Assembly: GCF_020921035.1 (NCBI RefSeq)
Contig: NC_063156.1
Location: 25,158,283 to 25,222,282, forward strand
Reading direction: 5' to 3'
Source: Rhodamnia argentea
Lineage: Eukaryota > Streptophyta > Magnoliopsida > Myrtales > Myrtaceae
Length of the DNA: 64,000 nt
The notes beneath the pieces were generated by a model, which ran no database searches, was not told the DNA's origin, and saw only the letters and a list, made by a program, of their open reading frames with translations. Position 1 is the first letter of the stretch. Each line of letters opens with the position of its first letter. Shown in pieces: positions 59,850 to 64,000 of the stretch. A program made the translations under genes and the position numbers.

Positions 59850-62143
59850 TCACAATGAAGAAACACTGGTACGGCGCGAGCTCGCGTTGCGCCGGGAGTT
59901 GGAGCCCCATTCGATGGCTTCCGCGACCGCGCGCTCTCGTTCCGTCGTGCCGGTTCCGTCCTCTGCCTGATCGTTGTTCCTAGCTCCGTCCATCGTGCTG
60001 TGATCGGACGGGGGAGATTGCGCGTGGACCGTTACGGTCCCTGTCCCGGGGCCTAACCAGAGATAGCTCAACGCAGTCACGACATCGGCCATTAAGGGTC
60101 GGACCGCCACTTCCTCGTTGAGGCACATGGCGGCTACTGCGACCGCCTGGTTCAGGCCTCTCACGGGAAAGTCGTCGTTTAGGAGCGGATCCGCCAGTTC
60201 CGGGTATCTGCGTGGGTCCTTGAAAACGGGCTGTGCCTGTTTCGAGCCAAAATGACAATAGTTTAGAATGAGCTGCATGCGACGATCACTCAAGGTGTCA
60301 AACTGCTTTCGTGCCGATTTGATTCTAAAGCTAATGAAATTGGACGAAAGTATGCACGGATGACGGAATAATTTAGCGAGATCGTAATGCTAACGAAAAT
60401 AGATTCGCTGCTGCAAAATTCGTACGCCGGATGTCGACCCAAAAGAAGTTCCTTACCCAAGTGACTAGATTTTGCTCTTCTGTCGGCCGGGTGGTATCGA
60501 TGGCTCTTCTTCCAGTGATCAACTCCAACAGGACAACGCCGAAGCTGTACACATCCGACTTCACGGTAAGCTGGCCCGTCCTCTGATACTCCGGGGCGCA
60601 GTAGCCGTAAGTCCCCATCACTCTTGACGACACGTGCTGTCTGTCCCCCATCGGGCCCAGCTTGGCCAACCCGAAATCCGAGAGCTTCGCGTCGAACTGG
60701 TTGTCCAAAAGGATGTTGGAGGACTTCAAGTCGCGGTAGATCACCGGGGGGTTCGCCTTGTCGTGCAGATACTCCAAGCCCTTGGCCGCTCCTAGGGCTA
60801 TCTTCATTCTTGTGGGCCAATCTAATGGCTTTTGGTTTGGTGCCAGATCTGTAATGGAGCATAGGAACATAAGCGGTTTGTTTTGGAACCAAATCTCTTC
60901 AAACTTGTTACAGCATAAAACTTGATTTTGGCACACAAGCAGATTCAGTTTGTAAACTAGCTAACGCGTCGGAGACAGCGAATGCTTAAGGATGGTGTCT
61001 TGAAAAAACATTCAATGGGTGCACAAAAGGAAATTGTTCGAAATCATTGCGAACGGGTGCGATGAAAGTACGTAGTACCGAGCAGATGGTCTTCCAAGGA
61101 ACCGCGGGGCATGTACTCGTACACCAAAAGCCTCTGATCGCCGTCGGCGCAATAGCCGATGAGATTCACCAAGTTCTCATGGTGCAGAAGGCTCAGCATC
61201 AACACCTCCACAAGGAACTCTCTGTTCCCTTGCAAGCCGTTCCTGTCGAGTTGTTTCACCGCCGCGACCTGAATGTTTCGACGTCAACCTCTAGATTAGT
61301 CTCTGGTTATATGTCCATTGATCATAGCAGTCATAAAATGTTCCTTTTTGCTCTTTTGATTGTTCGGGGTTTGCATTCACCTGCCCGGTTTTGTCGAGCT
61401 TTCCCTTGTAAACTCTCCCGAACCCGCCTTCCCCGATCAGGCATTCCTGCCTAAAGTTCTTTGTTGCCGTGGCCAGTTCTCGGAAGGTGAATGTTTGCGC
61501 CGCAACGTTGTTGTTGTTGGTGCCCGCTTCTTTAGGAGGAGCGTCCTTTTCGGCTCGGTCTCCACCGGTGCTCTTGGCTTAGTCGTCTCTGCACGACCGA
61601 TGACGGAAACATCAATTTCTAACAGCAAAAACTCAAAAGAAAACTCGGCCTAGCGAGTTTGCCTTCTGGCTGCCTCGGCATCCATCCCAGTCATTTACTA
61701 GTTCTTGAGTCTCACGACCGGATTTGCACAATCAAAGCCATAAGAAAGGCCCAAAAAATTTAGAACAAAGCATTTTACACAATCCTTTGAGGCTGTACAT
61801 ATTGCTGAAGAAAACAATTACGTGGTTAACTTTTCAGAAGAAATTCACACATTACTCGCTGGTATGCTGCAGGATAAGGAAGAAAAAATAGTTTCTTTTT
61901 TTCGAATGGTCCGAACAGTAAGTATGTGAGCTTCATAGCGAGCGTGTGTGCCGATTCTCCGAAAAGATTGCGACATGATCAAATGCACTTACCGGTCCGT
62001 GATGGAGCGGTAGACTGCCTCCGAGGAGGAGGAGGAGGAGGAGGAGAGGTGGGCAATTGGTTCTGTTGTCTTCTCCCACCATCTGACCAGCTCTTGGAAG
62101 CTACCTTCTTCTCGTGGGATGAAAAGCATGAAAAGCAACTCAT
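59850..62143 (-). CDS. PBL27-like receptor-like cytoplasmic kinase (RLCK VII)
   Basis: Ser/Thr kinase of the class that relays signals from immune receptors at the plasma membrane. Exons, high to low: 62143-61993, 61577-61381, 61268-61079, 60848-60457, 60236-59850; 438 residues. The start [13 protein letters not shown] carries cysteines typical of membrane-anchored PBL kinases. A Pro/Ser-rich linker precedes [14 protein letters not shown]. The kinase domain has [11 protein letters not shown], Lys121 in [15 protein letters not shown] (Asp219), DFG (Asp237) and the YCAPEY signature. The C-terminal tail is Ser/Arg/Thr-rich. Exons 3-5 are certain. The acceptor of exon 2 (61577) is uncertain: a better-looking acceptor at 61588 would give a broken frame, because the linker is one base shorter than in the related pseudogene at 50575-52350. 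Either the splice site has moved, the gene is damaged in the linker, or the sequence has an error. Confidence 0.85.
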
Positions 62144-63399
62144 CTCTCAGCCTGGTGATGCAATGATAAATTCTCACCCTTTTATCTCCCAAGCACAAAG
62201 GTTTTGTTTTATTTATCGAAGTCGGAACAATTTTGTAGCCGATTTACAATGGATGTGGCGGTCGTCCGAACCGGAGAAAATGTCCCGGAAAACTTTGATC
62301 CAAGCAAGCTCTGCAACAAGAAGGCTTCACATCCCCAATGGCAGAATGAACCGGTAGAGAACACAAGAAAATTCTCACGAAACAATCAGACTAAAATGTA
62401 GCTATAAACACATTTTTTTTTCTTTCGAGAATCCGGCGCTCTATCGATCGAGAAATCACCAGAAAAACATAAGAAAAAAACTGGTGATGGAGGCGGTTCT
62501 TAGACACTGGTGGTCATTATCCTCATTGAAGGTGAGAGAGTAACGAAGAGACAAAAAGAGAATGTCTAGATTCTGATAAGTTAGGCATTTCGAAACATCA
62601 TCGTTCAATTAAAAAAGGAGGAGATCCCAAAATAGGAATGGCGTCTTTAACAGGAGAATGAGGTCAAAAACAAGAAAACAGAAGAGAGTCCCTGCGTCCT
62701 CCAGTGTTTCCTGAAAACATGGCCAACAAGCAGAAGAGGTTTTGGACGTTCGAAAAGTTTAGCATTAGAACGTATTAAGAAAAATTCCCTTTTCCGAAGA
62801 AGGAAGCAGAGTCCTCAAAATTAATAAACACTACACAAACATTATATGCATGCCAATAGACATGCATCCCTACTGATAAATGAATTGTGGGGTGGGATGT
62901 TAGTATCACGGATGTAGGGTTCGACTTCCGTGCTCTGCAAAGAGATAGAGTAAAAGTTAGAAAGATAAGAGTCAGAGATTGATCAAAAAAATTACATATA
63001 TAATTCGAACTTTTGTATTATTCCATTAAATTCGACCACTCCATTAGAAATTGTTTAACTTCAATCGAAACTTTTTTTCGCTTTGGAATAGCATGTTGAC
63101 TTGGGACCCAAAAATTACATTCAATTCAAAATATTTTGTTTTAGTGTGAATTTTTTCTTTATCAAATATTTGTTTTAGTTTTTTTTTTTGTCGGAATATT
63201 TTAGTTTGGATATTAATAAGGTTCAGTCGATTTTTATTTTTTCAAAAATAGATTATACATGTCCTTGTTTGAATTTCAAAACCTGTCCGAAAGGCATAAA
63301 AAGGAAAATCCTTACGAGAGGAGAGCTTTTAATGAGTTTTGTCTATGAAACTAAGGAAATGCGAAAATAGGAGAAATAACGCATTGGTCTCTCCTAGTT
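62144..63399. other. Intergenic DNA with a tRNA-like B-box patch
   Basis: About 62900-62950 reads CACGG, then GGGTTCGACTT, then CCGTG, a T-arm-like hairpin, but no acceptor stem or A box was found. It may be the remains of a SINE. The rest is AT-rich with no gene seen. Confidence 0.35.
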
Positions 63400-64000
63400 C
63401 CCTTTCCGCTCCCACCCTTCGTTTCCCCTGGGCGGGAGGCGGCGGCGTACGCATGCACATTCATGGTGACTCTGTTCTTCAGCTCTCTCGCCCCCTCTAG
63501 CCCCAGTCAACAGCAATCGATAAGCACCTTCCCTCCGGAATCTGTATGTTGTTTCATCTTTCATGCTCTTCCTTTCCTATTTTCTCTCTCTCTTTCTTCT
63601 AATGTCGCCGCTTGTTTGTCCGTTGAAGTGGTGAAACCGAGACACAATATCAAGAAACCAGTTACTTGGGCAATTGGCAAGGACAGGGATCATATGGCTG
63701 TGAGATATCGTCGTTTGTGTCAAACTTCGAGCTTCTTGCCCCGTGTTTTCGCAGGTTAGGCTGCCTCTTTTGGCTAATTGTCTTGAAGTTTCAACCTTTT
63801 TCTTGCTTTGGGTTCGTGCTCGCAGATTGGGTTGTGGGCTTGTGTTATTTCTGAACCATCTTTCTTTTTCTTTGGGTTGTACTTGTGTTTCCTGTTTAAC
63901 TCAATTTCTTGAACCAACGGTGAATTACTATCTTCCTGTCTAACATCAATTTTAATTGAAAGTTGTGATCTTTTGATCGGTAGTGTTGTTACTGCATCTT
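63400..64000 (+). other. Probable 5' end of a plus-strand gene leaving the window
   Basis: A GC-rich start (63400-63460) is followed by CT-rich leader-like DNA (63560-63600) and T-rich intron-like DNA after 63750, the usual look of a plant first exon and intron. An ATG at 63463 opens 98 codons without family resemblance, so no protein is claimed. Confidence 0.3.

Noticed and set aside
62900-62950. Possible tRNA gene suggested by a GGTTCGAC-type motif
   Set aside because: Only a T-arm-like hairpin is visible; no acceptor stem, D-arm or A box could be paired.

Overview
This is nuclear DNA of a flowering plant, most likely a woody eudicot. Genes are split by GT-AG introns, spacers are AT-rich, foldback and hAT-type DNA elements are everywhere, and every recognisable protein belongs to a plant family. 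The foldback repeats resemble those of Myrtaceae such as eucalypts, but that is a weak inference. Exon joins below were placed by eye from splice dinucleotides, codon phase and family resemblance; no transcript data were used.

Layout. 0-4.2 kb: a secreted class IV chitinase (793-1873, +) between foldback elements and a hAT-type element that still has its target-site duplication. 5.5-12.3 kb: a BSD-domain protein (+) and a KRP/ICK-type CDK inhibitor (-), with 3' ends facing each other. 12.3-17.3 kb: intergenic, with two foldback elements and a promoter-like island that has no visible gene. 17.3-46.4 kb: the main feature, three direct tandem copies (A, B, C) of a 7-11.5 kb unit. Each unit carries a minus-strand gene for PRT1, the RING-RING-ZZ ubiquitin ligase of the N-degron pathway. 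Copies A and C each encode an uninterrupted 448-residue protein. Copy B has lost its promoter and exons 2-3, which hold most of RING1, but keeps exons 4-7 open. The repeated spacer also carries hAT, PIF/Harbinger-like, foldback and LINE fragments. They act as insertion markers for the order of events.

46.4-50 kb: a DeSI/PPPDE-type de-SUMOylating isopeptidase (+). The repeat unit ends just upstream of its transcribed part. 50.6-52.4 and 59.6-62.2 kb: two same-strand copies of a PBL27-like receptor-like cytoplasmic kinase. The first is a pseudogene; the second has an intact kinase domain. Between them lies an SLC35F/EamA-type membrane transporter (53472-57048, -). The last 600 bases look like the 5' end of a plus-strand gene leaving the window.

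The genes do not form an operon-like system. Two themes recur: protein turnover and modification (three PRT1 copies, DeSI, and KRP as a family of proteolysis-controlled cell-cycle inhibitors) and defence (chitinase, PBL-type kinase). The best candidate for something undescribed is the PRT1 tandem triplication, because PRT1 is a single gene in Arabidopsis.
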